In this document: one piece after another, positions 33,394-42,351 of the stretch | How positions within the stretch are numbered: position 1 is the first letter of the stretch | How the letters are laid out: every line of letters starts with the position of its first letter | Source of the DNA: Bacteroidia bacterium | Lineage (GTDB): Bacteria; Bacteroidota; Bacteroidia; Cytophagales; Flammeovirgaceae | DNA: 64,000 nt | Reading direction: 5' to 3' | Assembly (NCBI GenBank): GCA_030425505.1 | Contig: JAUIAB010000006.1 | Location: forward strand, 57,825-121,824 | Translations under genes and position numbers: made by a program | The notes under the pieces: model-generated | Told to the model about the DNA's origin: nothing | Database searches by the model: none | The model's input: only the letters and a program-made list of their open reading frames with translations

Positions 33394-34771
33394 AAAGGAG
33401 TTTGGGAAAGTATTAGTAGTTGATGACAACGAAGATGTTCTTTTAGCACTTAAATTACTCTTAAAAAAGAGTTCAGACCTTGTTCAACTAGAAAATGACC
33501 CCAACAAAATCCCTTTTTTACTTGAGGGAGATAACTATGATCTAATATTATTGGATATGAACTTCTCTGCAGATACAACTTCAGGTAAAGAAGGGCTTCA
33601 CTGGCTTAAGAAAGTTTTAGAAATATCCCCCAAAGCAGTAGTGATAATGATAACAGGCTTTGGTGAAGTGGAGTTAGCAGTTAAGGCATTAAAGTTGGGG
33701 GCAACAGATTTTGTTTTAAAACCCTGGGAAAACGAAAAACTTTTAGCTACATTATCTCATGCAGCAAAACTGAGAAAATCCTATCAAGAAGTAGAGTCTT
33801 TAAAGCAAGCAAAAGAAGTTCTTTCAAAAGATCTGGATAAGCCATTTGGAGAAATAATAGGGCAAAGCGAGGCATTGAGCAGAGTGTTTTCTATAGTTGA
33901 TAAAGTGGCAGCAACAGATGCAAATATTTTAATTCTGGGTGAAAATGGTACTGGAAAAGAAGTAATAGCTAGAGCTATACATAATCGTTCGCTAAGAAAA
34001 GACTCAACATTTGTAGCGGTAGATATGGGATCTATTACAGAAAGCCTATTTGAAAGTGAGCTTTTTGGGCATAAAAAGGGAGCGTTTACCGACGCAAAAG
34101 AAGATAGAGCAGGGAGGTTTGAAGTAGCTCACAAGGGAACTTTATTCTTAGATGAAATAGGTAACCTCTCTATGTCCTTACAATCTAAGCTATTAACTGC
34201 CATTCAAAACAGGAAAGTTACAAGAGTAGGCTCTAATCAGTCAGTTGATGTAGATATACGACTTGTTTGTGCTACTAATATGCCGCTGTATGAAATGGTA
34301 GAAAGCAATGAGTTTCGACAAGATTTACTTTATAGAATTAATACTGTAGAGATTAAACTTCCTGCACTGAGAGAAAGAGTAGAGGACATACCTATGTTAG
34401 TGGATCATTTTGTAAAACTATATTCAAAAAAATATAGAAAACCAACTAGTAGACCCTCTGCAGAAGCAATAAAAAGATTAGAGGGTTACTATTGGCCAGG
34501 GAATATAAGAGAGCTACAACATGCGATTGAAAGAGCTGTAATAATGGGGGATGGAGAAGTACTAACCCCAAACGACTTTAGCTTTTTGATTGAAAAAACC
34601 AATACAAAACAAGAAGAAATGGATTGGACAGAGTACGATTTGGAAACAGTTGAAAAAATGGCAATTCAAAAAACAATAAGCAAATACTCAGGAAACGTTT
34701 CCAAAGCAGCTAAATCTTTAGGTTTGACCAGAGCCTCGCTATATAGGCGCTTGGAAAAATATGGATTGTAA
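33389..34771 (+). CDS. Sigma-54-dependent response regulator (NtrC type)
   Basis: Receiver domain (phospho-acceptor Asp56 in LILLDMN), AAA+ domain (Walker A GENGTGKE, sigma-54 contact loop GAFTDA in place of GAFTGA, Walker B LFLDEIGN, YWPGNIREL) and a Fis-type helix-turn-helix (AAKSLGLTRASLYRRLEKYGL). When phosphorylated it should activate sigma-54 promoters. The start is set at the ATG at 33389 (MKKEFGKVLVVDDNED); an in-frame ATG at 33347 would add MCAKETRQVTNFKQ, which is encoded inside the duplicated leader element. The histidine kinase gene follows after 13 bp. GAFTDA is common in this phylum. Confidence 0.95.
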   Translation: MKKEFGKVLVVDDNEDVLLALKLLLKKSSDLVQLENDPNKIPFLLEGDNYDLILLDMNFSADTTSGKEGLHWLKKVLEISPKAVVIMITGFGEVELAVKALKLGATDFVLKPWENEKLLATLSHAAKLRKSYQEVESLKQAKEVLSKDLDKPFGEIIGQSEALSRVFSIVDKVAATDANILILGENGTGKEVIARAIHNRSLRKDSTFVAVDMGSITESLFESELFGHKKGAFTDAKEDRAGRFEVAHKGTLFLDEIGNLSMSLQSKLLTAIQNRKVTRVGSNQSVDVDIRLVCATNMPLYEMVESNEFRQDLLYRINTVEIKLPALRERVEDIPMLVDHFVKLYSKKYRKPTSRPSAEAIKRLEGYYWPGNIRELQHAIERAVIMGDGEVLTPNDFSFLIEKTNTKQEEMDWTEYDLETVEKMAIQKTISKYSGNVSKAAKSLGLTRASLYRRLEKYGL

Positions 34772-34784
34772 GGAACAATATTAA

Positions 34785-36044
34785 ATGACAAAAAAACTAC
34801 TTTCGCTTTTCTTTTTATGCATTGCAATAGCTTTTTTGACAGTTAGCTTACCTAAAGCTCAATGGATGTCTTCTGCAGCATCAGTACTAACTGCAATCGC
34901 ATGTGCCTATTTTTTGCTTTCAAAAGATAAAGACAGAAAGGTTAGCAAGAGCTATAAAGAAAAAAGAGAAGAAAAAAAGGATAATAATGAAATAAATAGC
35001 GAAGTACACAACCTCTATAAAATTAATATAAATACCTATCAGCAGCTGATCCAACTTAGCCACTTTGGAATAATCCTTTACCAAAAAGACGGAAGTGTAA
35101 TTTTTTCAAACTTAGTAGCAAAAAGAATATTCGATATATGCACAATCTCGAGTATAGAGGATATTAGTAGCCTAAATAAAAATTTGTACGATGGCATTAA
35201 GCTTTTAGAATATGACCAAGGCAAAATGGTTAGGTTATACAATAAAAAGAGCGAGCTAATGAGTCTTACCATGCATAAATCAATAATAAATACGCATAAT
35301 GAGCCTTTGAATATTCTATACATATATGATTTTCAAAGTGAATTGGAAATAGTTGAGCTTAACGCGTGGCAGAATTTAATAAAAGTACTAACTCATGAAA
35401 TTATGAATTCAGTAGGGCCTATTAGTTCTTTATCGGAAACTGCTTTGGAAGTCATTAAAGATGGGGAAGCTGAAGGTTATGAAGGTCAATTGGAAGATAC
35501 AAAAACCGCCGTAGAAGCAATAAGTAGAAGAAGTAAAAACCTAATGAAATTTGTTGATGAGTTCAGAAGCTTAACTCAAGTTCCTCAACCTAAAGTCAAT
35601 AGGTTTAATGTAGAGAAATTGCTTCAAGATGTAAAAGACTTTATGAAAGCTGAGTATGAGAAGCAAAACATAAAAGTACTTGTGTCAACTCACCCTCAGA
35701 CCATCGAACTCTTCGCAGACCAGGCACAAATAGAGCAGGTAATAATAAACCTGTTTAAAAATGCTATTCAAGCTCATGGTAATTCCTCCATAGAAAAAGA
35801 AAAGAAAATAACTCTAACAGGAACAGTAGATGAGGACAACCATGTTAATATATCTGTTAAAGATAATGGTTCTGGGATTGATGAGGAAACACTAGAAAGA
35901 ATCTTTGTGCCTTTTTTCACGACTAAGCAAATGGGTTCAGGTATTGGTCTGAGTCTTTCTAGGCAGATAATGAGAAATCACAAAGGAAACATCTTAGTAA
36001 GGTCTAACAGTGAAAGTGGATCAGAGTTTATACTTAAGTTTTAG
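34785..36044 (+). CDS. Sensor histidine kinase (NtrY-like)
   Basis: A 419-residue membrane kinase. Two N-terminal hydrophobic segments (about 5-23 and 29-46) with almost no periplasmic loop are followed by a PAS-like region (IQLSHFGIILYQKDGSVIFSN), the H-box with phospho-His204 in LTHEIMNSVGP, and the ATPase domain: N-box FKNAIQA, G1 VKDNGSGID, F-box FVPFFTTK and G2 GSGIGLSLSRQ. It should phosphorylate the sigma-54 regulator encoded 13 bp upstream. The tiny periplasmic part suggests it senses a membrane or cytosolic signal. Targets and signal are unknown. It converges on porV. Confidence 0.94.
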   Translation: MTKKLLSLFFLCIAIAFLTVSLPKAQWMSSAASVLTAIACAYFLLSKDKDRKVSKSYKEKREEKKDNNEINSEVHNLYKININTYQQLIQLSHFGIILYQKDGSVIFSNLVAKRIFDICTISSIEDISSLNKNLYDGIKLLEYDQGKMVRLYNKKSELMSLTMHKSIINTHNEPLNILYIYDFQSELEIVELNAWQNLIKVLTHEIMNSVGPISSLSETALEVIKDGEAEGYEGQLEDTKTAVEAISRRSKNLMKFVDEFRSLTQVPQPKVNRFNVEKLLQDVKDFMKAEYEKQNIKVLVSTHPQTIELFADQAQIEQVIINLFKNAIQAHGNSSIEKEKKITLTGTVDEDNHVNISVKDNGSGIDEETLERIFVPFFTTKQMGSGIGLSLSRQIMRNHKGNILVRSNSESGSEFILKF

Positions 36045-36107
36045 GTTAAACCTTATAAGACCTGCTCCTCAAAATGAGATAAACAGACCTTATAAGAAAG
36101 TAAAATT

Positions 36108-37304
36108 TTATATGTCGTCTCCTAAGCCTGAAGGTTTACCACTAGAAGTGTTCGTAGCGTCATCAACTCTTAATATAATACTAAATCGCATTGTTCCTTC
36201 TAAAGGATGGTTTTGGATGGAAGGTACAAGGTAAGAAAAGTCAAAACCAAGCTTTCTATATCTAAGCCCAAGCCCTAATGTGAAGTATTTTCTGTTTCCT
36301 TTTGCTGCAGCTTCATGGAAGTAACCCCCTCTAGCAGCAAACATATCATTATACCAGTACTCAACCCCAACAGAATAGGTGAACTCTTTTATCTCTTCCG
36401 AAAAACCTCCTGGAGCATCTCCAAATGACCCTAAAATACCACTTATTAATGATGGGTTATCTCTTGCACCAAACTCATCAACAGTTGGTGTAGGAACCAT
36501 AAGCTTATTGAAATCTACAGTAGCAGTAAGCTTATTATAAGCATCAAACTCTGTTGTCCATGCTGTACCTACTCGCAAGTTTGTTGGTATAAAATCTTTT
36601 TGCTGTTGGTTTGAGTAAGTCATTTTAAAACCAATATTTGATATATCTGCTCCAAAGTTTAATGTTGATTTGTATCCCCCTAACTCTAACTCGTCATTGG
36701 TATAAAACCAGGAAACGTCTACAGCAACAGAGTTACCAGGTCTAGTATTAGATGTAGGACTGTTATTTATTGATCCTGATAAGTTAGAATGAATAAACCT
36801 ACCAGCGATACCCAAACCCATCATATCAGAAAGTTTCATAGCATAGGCAGCACTAAAAGCAAACTCTCTCGGGTTAAAATTTTGAAGAATCTCTCCTCTG
36901 TCATCTGTAAACTGCATATTGCCTAAGTCAAAATACCTCAAAGAAGCACTTATGACCTGACCTTTCTTAAGGCTTTTAAATCCTGTTAGATAGAATAAAT
37001 AAATATCAGAATCTAAGCCTTTAAGCCATGGCGAAAAAGCCATTGACGCTCCCATTTCTTGATCTAAAAAAGCAAGTTTAGCCTTATTCCAGTAACTAGC
37101 ATTAGCATCTGGAGAAATTGCCACACCAGCATCTCCCATTGCAGCACTTCTCGAATCAGGTCCTATTGTCAAAAACGGAACTGCAGTGGCTATTGGGTTC
37201 TGAAGAGTATCTTGACCTACAATTTGATTGGATTGCCCCGACTGACCAAATGTGATAGTGGACAATAGTGAAAGTGTTAATACGAAAACTACCCTAAATT
37301 TCAT
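36108..37304 (-). CDS. porV: Type IX secretion system outer-membrane protein PorV
   Basis: A 398-residue barrel with signal peptide (MKFRVVFVLTLSLLSTITFG-Q) and the hallmark PorV segment TAVPFLTIGPDSRSAAMGDAGVA, followed by NASYWNKAKLAF. PorV (LptO) shuttles T9SS cargo from the translocon to the sortase PorU. In many Bacteroidota porU lies beside porV; here the upstream gene in the same direction is an M1 aminopeptidase and no full PorU is adjacent. The mature start is Gln/Ser-rich (QSGQSNQIVGQ). It converges on the histidine kinase gene with a 63-bp gap. Confidence 0.95.
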   Translation of the reverse strand: MKFRVVFVLTLSLLSTITFGQSGQSNQIVGQDTLQNPIATAVPFLTIGPDSRSAAMGDAGVAISPDANASYWNKAKLAFLDQEMGASMAFSPWLKGLDSDIYLFYLTGFKSLKKGQVISASLRYFDLGNMQFTDDRGEILQNFNPREFAFSAAYAMKLSDMMGLGIAGRFIHSNLSGSINNSPTSNTRPGNSVAVDVSWFYTNDELELGGYKSTLNFGADISNIGFKMTYSNQQQKDFIPTNLRVGTAWTTEFDAYNKLTATVDFNKLMVPTPTVDEFGARDNPSLISGILGSFGDAPGGFSEEIKEFTYSVGVEYWYNDMFAARGGYFHEAAAKGNRKYFTLGLGLRYRKLGFDFSYLVPSIQNHPLEGTMRFSIILRVDDATNTSSGKPSGLGDDI

Positions 37305-37432
37305 TTGTTATTATAAATTAAAATATTGAACGTGTAACCTTGACTTTAGTTTTTAGTAAAAAAATTATTCTCAGCGGGTAGAGTTATATCATAAAATGTC
37401 TATTTAAAATCCAAATATAGTATTAAAGAATT

Positions 37433-37470
37433 AATATAACGAAGTATGTACTAACCAGTTACGTTATATT
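37433..37470. repeat. Inverted repeat upstream of porV
   Basis: AATATAACG (37433-37441) and CGTTATATT (37462-37470) are exact complements. A second pair, GAAGTAT (37441-37447) and ATACTTC (37493-37499), overlaps it. It lies between the M1 aminopeptidase stop and porV. There is no T run, so an intrinsic terminator is unlikely; a regulator site for porV is possible. A leftward TATATTTG (37412-37419) nearby could be a porV -7 box. Confidence 0.35.
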
Positions 37471-37543
37471 GAGTTATATGGTTGCGTTATTAATACTTCA
37501 AAGATTAGTGTATAAGGTAACCTAAAAGTAAGAATCAATAACT

Positions 37544-40153
37544 CTATTTAACTTCTAGAAACTCCAAGTATTGCATTACTTTCTCTTCTTTTTCTTTCTC
37601 TAAAGAAGTTTTAATCCTTTTTTTGATTTCACTATCCTCCAACAAAAGTAAAGACTGATATATAGATATTTTCATATCTGCATTATCTTCTTCGCTTAAA
37701 ATTTTAAGCAAAAACTCCCCGCCTTCTTTTTGCAATTGTGGAAATTTTAATAAATATTCTCCATAATGATTTATTGCAAGCGACTTTCTGTAACCATACA
37801 TTTTTTGAATGCAAACTTCAAAAAACCTTTTTTTGCCAGATATAGAGTGCTCACTATAGAGATCTGCAAGGGCAGTCAAAACATCATGACTCATAGAGTT
37901 TTCATGCCTCTCTAACCTCTGTTGTAAGCTTTCATCATATAAGACCTTAGACAGTCCATAAAGAGAAGTTATTAATACACTATATGAACTGTCTCTCTCT
38001 GTTTGCTCTAAAATATCAGGGAAGTTACCTAGCGAGTTTAAGCTAATCAAAGCAGAAACACGAACCATAGAACTTAGATCATTTACGGCTTTTTGACTTA
38101 AAATAGCCACTACATCACCCTGGTAATTTTCATTTAACTCAGCAAGCTTTTCAACTGCATATGATCTTACCCACATGCTTTCATCATTTACAGCTTGAAT
38201 GAAAGCCATTGAGATAGAAGAATCATTTAACCCAGTACTTAAGGCACTTAGTGCTTCAAGCCTTTTCAAAGGTGATTTTGACTTTTGAAACTGTGCTATG
38301 AACTCATCATCTGTTTTAATGAAATCAACCTCTGCTGGAAGATAGTTTTTAGGGTTAAAAATCAGCAAATCTGGTTCTTTTTGTAAATCAATTTCAAAAA
38401 CCTGTTTATTTTCTTTTAAAACGAAAGAATAAGTTAAAGAATCGCTTGAAGACCATATTTCCACCTCAAAAGGGAGTTTCCAGTTTAAGTTACTGCCTTC
38501 CCCAACAGTTTCCTGATATACAGTTAAAAACAACTTTTTCTCTGTCTTGTCATATTCTTTTTTTACAAATAGTTTAGGGTGACCTTCTTGAAAAAACCAT
38601 TGATTAAAAAACCAGTTTAAATCCCAACCAGTAGTTTCTTCAAAAACCAGTCGAAGCTGATCCGTTTCTGCTTTTTTAAATGCAAAATTATTCAGGTATT
38701 TCTTTATCCCTTCAAAAAAAGCTTCATCACCAATTATTGATCTCAAATAGTGTAAAATCACACCTCCTTTATCATAGGAATGATTGTCAAAAAGATCCTC
38801 AGAATCATTGTAATAATAGCGAATCAATGGTTCTTTCTTGCTTTTATACTCTTCAAGGTAATTATCCCAGTTTCTCTTCCTCACAAAGTCTGCTTCCTCT
38901 TTTCCTAGCGAATGTTCCACCCAAAGATATTCGCTATAGGTTGCAAATGACTCATTTAAGGGTAAGTTAGACCATGACTCGCATGTGACAAGGTCGCCAA
39001 ACCAATGGTGTGAAAGTTCGTGAGCTATAATCTGCTCCCAATTATCATCAACAAAAAATCGATCATCAACCAACAAACCTTCATAAAATATAGTAGCTGT
39101 AGTATTCTCCATTGCCCCAGCAGGGAAATCTCTAACTATAACCTGAGCATACTTACCCCAAGGATACTCAAACCCAAATTTTTCAGAAAAAAAGGAGAGC
39201 ATCTCAGGCGTTTTTCCAAAGATAGATTGATGATAAGGCGCATAATCTCTCTCTAAGTAATACGATAGGGGAATTTCGTTCCACTCATCATTAATTATTT
39301 CAAAATCTCCAATAACCCAAGCAGCTAAATAAGGCGCATGCTTTTTCTGTTGTTGCCAGTGGTCTATCCTTTTGCCATCAGAATTGAATGATTGTGACAC
39401 TAACTTTCCATTGGATAGAGTTTCGTATGTTGTGTCAACAGTAATCCATATATCCTGACTCATTTTTTGATTGGGGCGATCTAAAGTTGGAAACCAACAA
39501 GAGTTGGATTCTGTTTCTCCTTGCGTCCAAATTTGTTTGGGTTTAAATGGATTAGTTTTTTTAGAATTTATAAAATAGAGACCTTTTCCAGAAGATACAT
39601 TTAGTCTTTTGCTTTCACCTATTCTGTTTGGGTTGGCAGTATACTCTATAAAAATATTGATAGCGTCATTTCTGGAGATCTCTTTTTTGAATAATATTTT
39701 CAGCTTTAAGCTATCATACTCGAACTTAAGTGGAATGGTATCTTTCAAAGAAATTTCACAAACTCTATGTAGATCAAACCCTTTAGCATCTAAAAAAAGC
39801 TCTTTTTGATCAAAAAAGTGGGGTTTTAAAGTTAATGTAGCATTTCCCTTCATTTGTTCTGATTCCCACAAAGGCTCTAAGTGCAAGTCGGTATGAATCA
39901 AGTTAAAATCCCTTTTTTGCTCTTCTCTATACTCTTCGCCACTTCTACTCTTTATAGTAAAATCTTTTTCTTTAGAAAGCAAGTTAACTTTTAGAGTAGA
40001 AGATTGTTCAAGAGGTTTTTGGCATGAGACTGCATAAAGAGCTAATAATCCATAAACTAATTGAAGTCCTAAAGAGTTAGCTTTACTTACTACTTTTATC
40101 AAGTAGTGTGGGTTGTCAGCTAAAGTATTAAGTTGACCGGCTTTATTTTTCAC
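37544..40153 (-). CDS. M1-family aminopeptidase lipoprotein with HEAT-like C-terminus
   Basis: An 869-residue exported zinc peptidase. The catalytic set is complete: the substrate-binding GAMENTTATIFYE, HELSH (His378, Glu379, His382) and the third zinc ligand Glu401 in NESFATY. The C-terminal third (from about residue 630) is helical and repeat-like (DESMWVRSYAVEKLAELN), resembling HEAT repeats. The N-terminus has a lipobox (LYAVSC), so it is probably membrane-anchored in the periplasm or outer membrane. The start is uncertain: GTG at 40153 gives a long N-region; TTG at 40102 gives a more normal 26-residue signal. Divergent from an M16 peptidase gene. Confidence 0.9.
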   Translation of the reverse strand: MKNKAGQLNTLADNPHYLIKVVSKANSLGLQLVYGLLALYAVSCQKPLEQSSTLKVNLLSKEKDFTIKSRSGEEYREEQKRDFNLIHTDLHLEPLWESEQMKGNATLTLKPHFFDQKELFLDAKGFDLHRVCEISLKDTIPLKFEYDSLKLKILFKKEISRNDAINIFIEYTANPNRIGESKRLNVSSGKGLYFINSKKTNPFKPKQIWTQGETESNSCWFPTLDRPNQKMSQDIWITVDTTYETLSNGKLVSQSFNSDGKRIDHWQQQKKHAPYLAAWVIGDFEIINDEWNEIPLSYYLERDYAPYHQSIFGKTPEMLSFFSEKFGFEYPWGKYAQVIVRDFPAGAMENTTATIFYEGLLVDDRFFVDDNWEQIIAHELSHHWFGDLVTCESWSNLPLNESFATYSEYLWVEHSLGKEEADFVRKRNWDNYLEEYKSKKEPLIRYYYNDSEDLFDNHSYDKGGVILHYLRSIIGDEAFFEGIKKYLNNFAFKKAETDQLRLVFEETTGWDLNWFFNQWFFQEGHPKLFVKKEYDKTEKKLFLTVYQETVGEGSNLNWKLPFEVEIWSSSDSLTYSFVLKENKQVFEIDLQKEPDLLIFNPKNYLPAEVDFIKTDDEFIAQFQKSKSPLKRLEALSALSTGLNDSSISMAFIQAVNDESMWVRSYAVEKLAELNENYQGDVVAILSQKAVNDLSSMVRVSALISLNSLGNFPDILEQTERDSSYSVLITSLYGLSKVLYDESLQQRLERHENSMSHDVLTALADLYSEHSISGKKRFFEVCIQKMYGYRKSLAINHYGEYLLKFPQLQKEGGEFLLKILSEEDNADMKISIYQSLLLLEDSEIKKRIKTSLEKEKEEKVMQYLEFLEVK

Positions 40154-40177
40154 TTATTTTTAAATTACAGAATATCC

Positions 40178-41416
40178 GTGCTTGAATTTAATGAAACAAA
40201 ACTAGAAAACGGTCTGCAAATAATATCTCATGAAGATAATAGTTCTCCTAATGTCATCTTCAATATATTATATAAAGTGGGTTCAAGAGATGAGAATGAA
40301 AATAAGACAGGATTAGCTCATTTTTTTGAACACTTAATGTTTGGAGGCTCTAAAAATGTTCCAAACTATGATACCACTGTAGAGCGAGTAGGGGGAAGTA
40401 ATAATGCGTTTACCTCAACAGATATAACTAACTATTATGTATCGCTTCCATCTGATAATATTGATACCGCTTTTTGGGTGGAGTCCGATAGAATGCTATC
40501 CCCAAACCTAAGCGAAGAAACCGTAGAAGTTCAGCGAAAAGTTGTAATTGAAGAATTCAAGCAGCAATATTTGAATAAACCCTATGGAGATGCAATGCTA
40601 AAGTTAAGGGCATTAGCATATGAAAAGCATCCTTATCGGTGGGCTACTATAGGAAAAGAAATAAGCCATATTGAAAGTTTTACAAATGAAGACGTAAGCT
40701 CTTTCTTTAGTAAATTCTATAGCCCAAATAATGCTGTCTTGGTAACTTCTGGTAACCTTTCTTTTGATAAAGTAGCAAACCTAGCAGAAAAGTGGTTTGG
40801 TACTATTCCTAAAGGAGAAGTTGTAAACAGAAACTTTTCTTTGGAAGAAAAACAAAGCAAGCAAAAAAGGGATCTGGTAAAAGCTAATGTGCCCTCAGAT
40901 GCTATTTATATTGCTTTCAGAATGAGCGACAGGAGAAGCGACTTTTATTTTGTAGATGATCTTCTAAGTGATATTGTCGGAAGGGGTAAATCTTCACGGC
41001 TATACGCAACCCTTGTAAAAGAAAAGCGAATTCTTTCTTCTGTAGACTCATATGTTACTGGCTCTATCGATCCTGGCTTAATTATTATCACAGGGAAAGT
41101 AAACCCGGAATTTTCCCTTGAAATTGCCGAAAAAGAAATTTTTGATGTATTGCGCTCTATTCAACAAAGTAGCCCAATTCAGGTAAGTGAATTAGAAAAA
41201 GTGAAGAACCAGGCAGAGTCATCATTATTATTTTCCAGAGTTGGGTTAATGAACAGAGCTGTTGATTTAGCTTATGCTTCATTTCTAGGCAATGCTGGTT
41301 TGGTAAATGAAGAAGCGGATAAGACACAAAAAGTCTCTGTGAAAGAAGTGAACCAAAGAGCTAAAGAAATTTTTAAAATAGAAGAGAGTGCTGTACTCTT
41401 ATACCAAAAATCATAG
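40178..41416 (+). CDS. M16-family zinc peptidase (insulinase/processing-peptidase type)
   Basis: A 412-residue M16 peptidase. The inverted zinc motif HFFEH (His48, Glu51, His52) is followed about 75 residues on by the acidic ligand region VVIEEFKQ, so this half is catalytic. The C-terminal non-catalytic half is also present (VGRGKSSRLYATLVKEKRI). The GTG at 40178 is chosen because it gives VLEFNETKLENGLQIISHED, the usual N-terminus; the frame also runs back to an ATG at 40133, which would add an untypical hydrophobic stretch. No signal peptide is seen. Divergent from the M1 aminopeptidase. Substrate unknown. Confidence 0.92.
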   Translation: MLEFNETKLENGLQIISHEDNSSPNVIFNILYKVGSRDENENKTGLAHFFEHLMFGGSKNVPNYDTTVERVGGSNNAFTSTDITNYYVSLPSDNIDTAFWVESDRMLSPNLSEETVEVQRKVVIEEFKQQYLNKPYGDAMLKLRALAYEKHPYRWATIGKEISHIESFTNEDVSSFFSKFYSPNNAVLVTSGNLSFDKVANLAEKWFGTIPKGEVVNRNFSLEEKQSKQKRDLVKANVPSDAIYIAFRMSDRRSDFYFVDDLLSDIVGRGKSSRLYATLVKEKRILSSVDSYVTGSIDPGLIIITGKVNPEFSLEIAEKEIFDVLRSIQQSSPIQVSELEKVKNQAESSLLFSRVGLMNRAVDLAYASFLGNAGLVNEEADKTQKVSVKEVNQRAKEIFKIEESAVLLYQKS

Positions 41417-41540
41417 TAAAAGGTCATGAAACAGACATGTCTGATTTAAAATTGAGACACACAGGGGGATGATTAAGATGTGTGATAAACAAACCAGACA
41501 GGTCACAAATTTTAAACACATGAAGAAAATCATAGTAAAA
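41407..41540. repeat. 15-bp direct repeats flanking leader copy 2
   Basis: AAAATCATAGTAAAA occurs at 41407-41421, spanning the M16 stop codon, and again at 41526-41540, inside codons 3-7 of yceD. The ~104 bp between them is the duplicated leader element plus a few bases. The layout looks like a target-site duplication around an insertion, but no transposase or terminal inverted repeat is present. Confidence 0.6.
41431..41524 (+). promoter_or_regulatory. Duplicated ~95-nt leader element, copy 2 (structured leader candidate)
   Basis: The partner of 33297-33393, placed the same way with respect to the start codon of yceD. The same pairings are possible: TTTAAAATT (41445-41453) with AATTTTAAA (41508-41516), enclosing CACACA (41458-41463) with TGTGTG (41479-41484). 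The inner hairpin differs in sequence from copy 1 but keeps its pairing. An ATG at 41478 in the hairpin opens the in-frame leader MCDKQTRQVTNFKH. Confidence 0.6.
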
Positions 41541-42023
41541 ATACCTGTAAAAGAAACCCTGGAATCAGAAGATACCCTTCTTTTAGACTCTAATTTTTTC
41601 TCTCGGTTTAGTGATGATGTGATTAATGACGGGGAAGTAAAATTAAATATTATTGTACAAAGAACTGGAGGAACAACTACTGTCAACTTAGCTTTTTTTG
41701 GCAAATTAGTTCTTACATGTGATAGAAGTTTAGAACTTTTTGACTACCCTGTGAAAATTGAAAAGACGCTTTACTTAAAAGCTGGAGAGGAATCCAAAGA
41801 AATAGAAGACAATTTATTTGAAATACCTCCAAATACATTTGACTATGACATAACAGATATTGTGAGCGAATATATTGTCCTGCCTTTACCGTATAGAAAA
41901 ATTCACCCCAAGTACTTAGAAGATGATAATGAGGGAGGAATTTTCTTTAGTACAGAGGAAGAAAATGCTAAACCAAAAACAAATGAGGATCAGTGGAAAG
42001 ATTTGAAAAAATTTTTAAACTGA
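41520..42023 (+). CDS. yceD: YceD/DUF177 family protein
   Basis: A 167-residue protein of the DUF177/YceD family, whose genes commonly precede rpmF; a role in 23S rRNA accumulation or ribosome assembly is reported for plant and bacterial members. The signature here is [16 protein letters not shown], with one cysteine of the usual CxRC replaced by serine, and an acidic tail ending [11 protein letters not shown]. The ATG at 41520 is chosen ([14 protein letters not shown]); an in-frame ATG at 41478 would add the leader peptide encoded in the duplicated element. rpmF follows after 53 bp. Confidence 0.88.
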   Translation: MKKIIVKIPVKETLESEDTLLLDSNFFSRFSDDVINDGEVKLNIIVQRTGGTTTVNLAFFGKLVLTCDRSLELFDYPVKIEKTLYLKAGEESKEIEDNLFEIPPNTFDYDITDIVSEYIVLPLPYRKIHPKYLEDDNEGGIFFSTEEENAKPKTNEDQWKDLKKFLN

Positions 42024-42076
42024 GATCCGATATTTTTTTTATTTTTGCAGACTTTGAAAGAAACTGTGAATTAGAT

Positions 42077-42265
42077 ATGGCACATCCAAAACGAAAAATC
42101 TCGAAAACGAGAAGAGATAAAAGAAGAACACACATCAATGTAGAGCTTCCTACGCTCTCAGTATGTCAGACTACAGGTGAGGTTCATGAAAGGCACAGAG
42201 CTCATTGGCATGAAGGCAAACTTTACTACAAAGGAAAAGTGGTTCTTGAGAAAGAATCAGAGTAA
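42077..42265 (+). CDS. rpmF: 50S ribosomal protein L32
   Basis: A 62-residue basic protein starting [19 protein letters not shown], the standard L32 N-terminus. The zinc-binding cysteines of some L32 forms are absent except one ([10 protein letters not shown]), so this is largely a C-minus form. It lies 53 bp after yceD, the usual neighbour. A terminator and then fabH follow; plsX, often between them, is missing. Confidence 0.96.
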   Translation: MAHPKRKISKTRRDKRRTHINVELPTLSVCQTTGEVHERHRAHWHEGKLYYKGKVVLEKESE

Positions 42266-42291
42266 TATAAAATTGATTTTTCTAAAACTTG

Positions 42292-42326
42292 AAAGATAGG
42301 CATTATGTCTATCTTTATTTTTATTT
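42292..42326 (+). terminator. Rho-independent terminator after rpmF
   Basis: AAAGATAGGC and GTCTATCTTT pair over ten positions (one G-T) around a 5-base loop and are followed by TTATTTTTATTT. It separates yceD-rpmF from fabH, 26 bp before the fabH ATG. Confidence 0.75.
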
Positions 42327-42351
42327 ACTAAATTCATCCTAAACTGATTGA

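Noticed and set aside
36050..36097. Direct repeat ACCTTATAAGA in the gap between the kinase gene and porV
   Set aside because: Its core CTTATAAG is self-complementary and short; no further copies or function seen.
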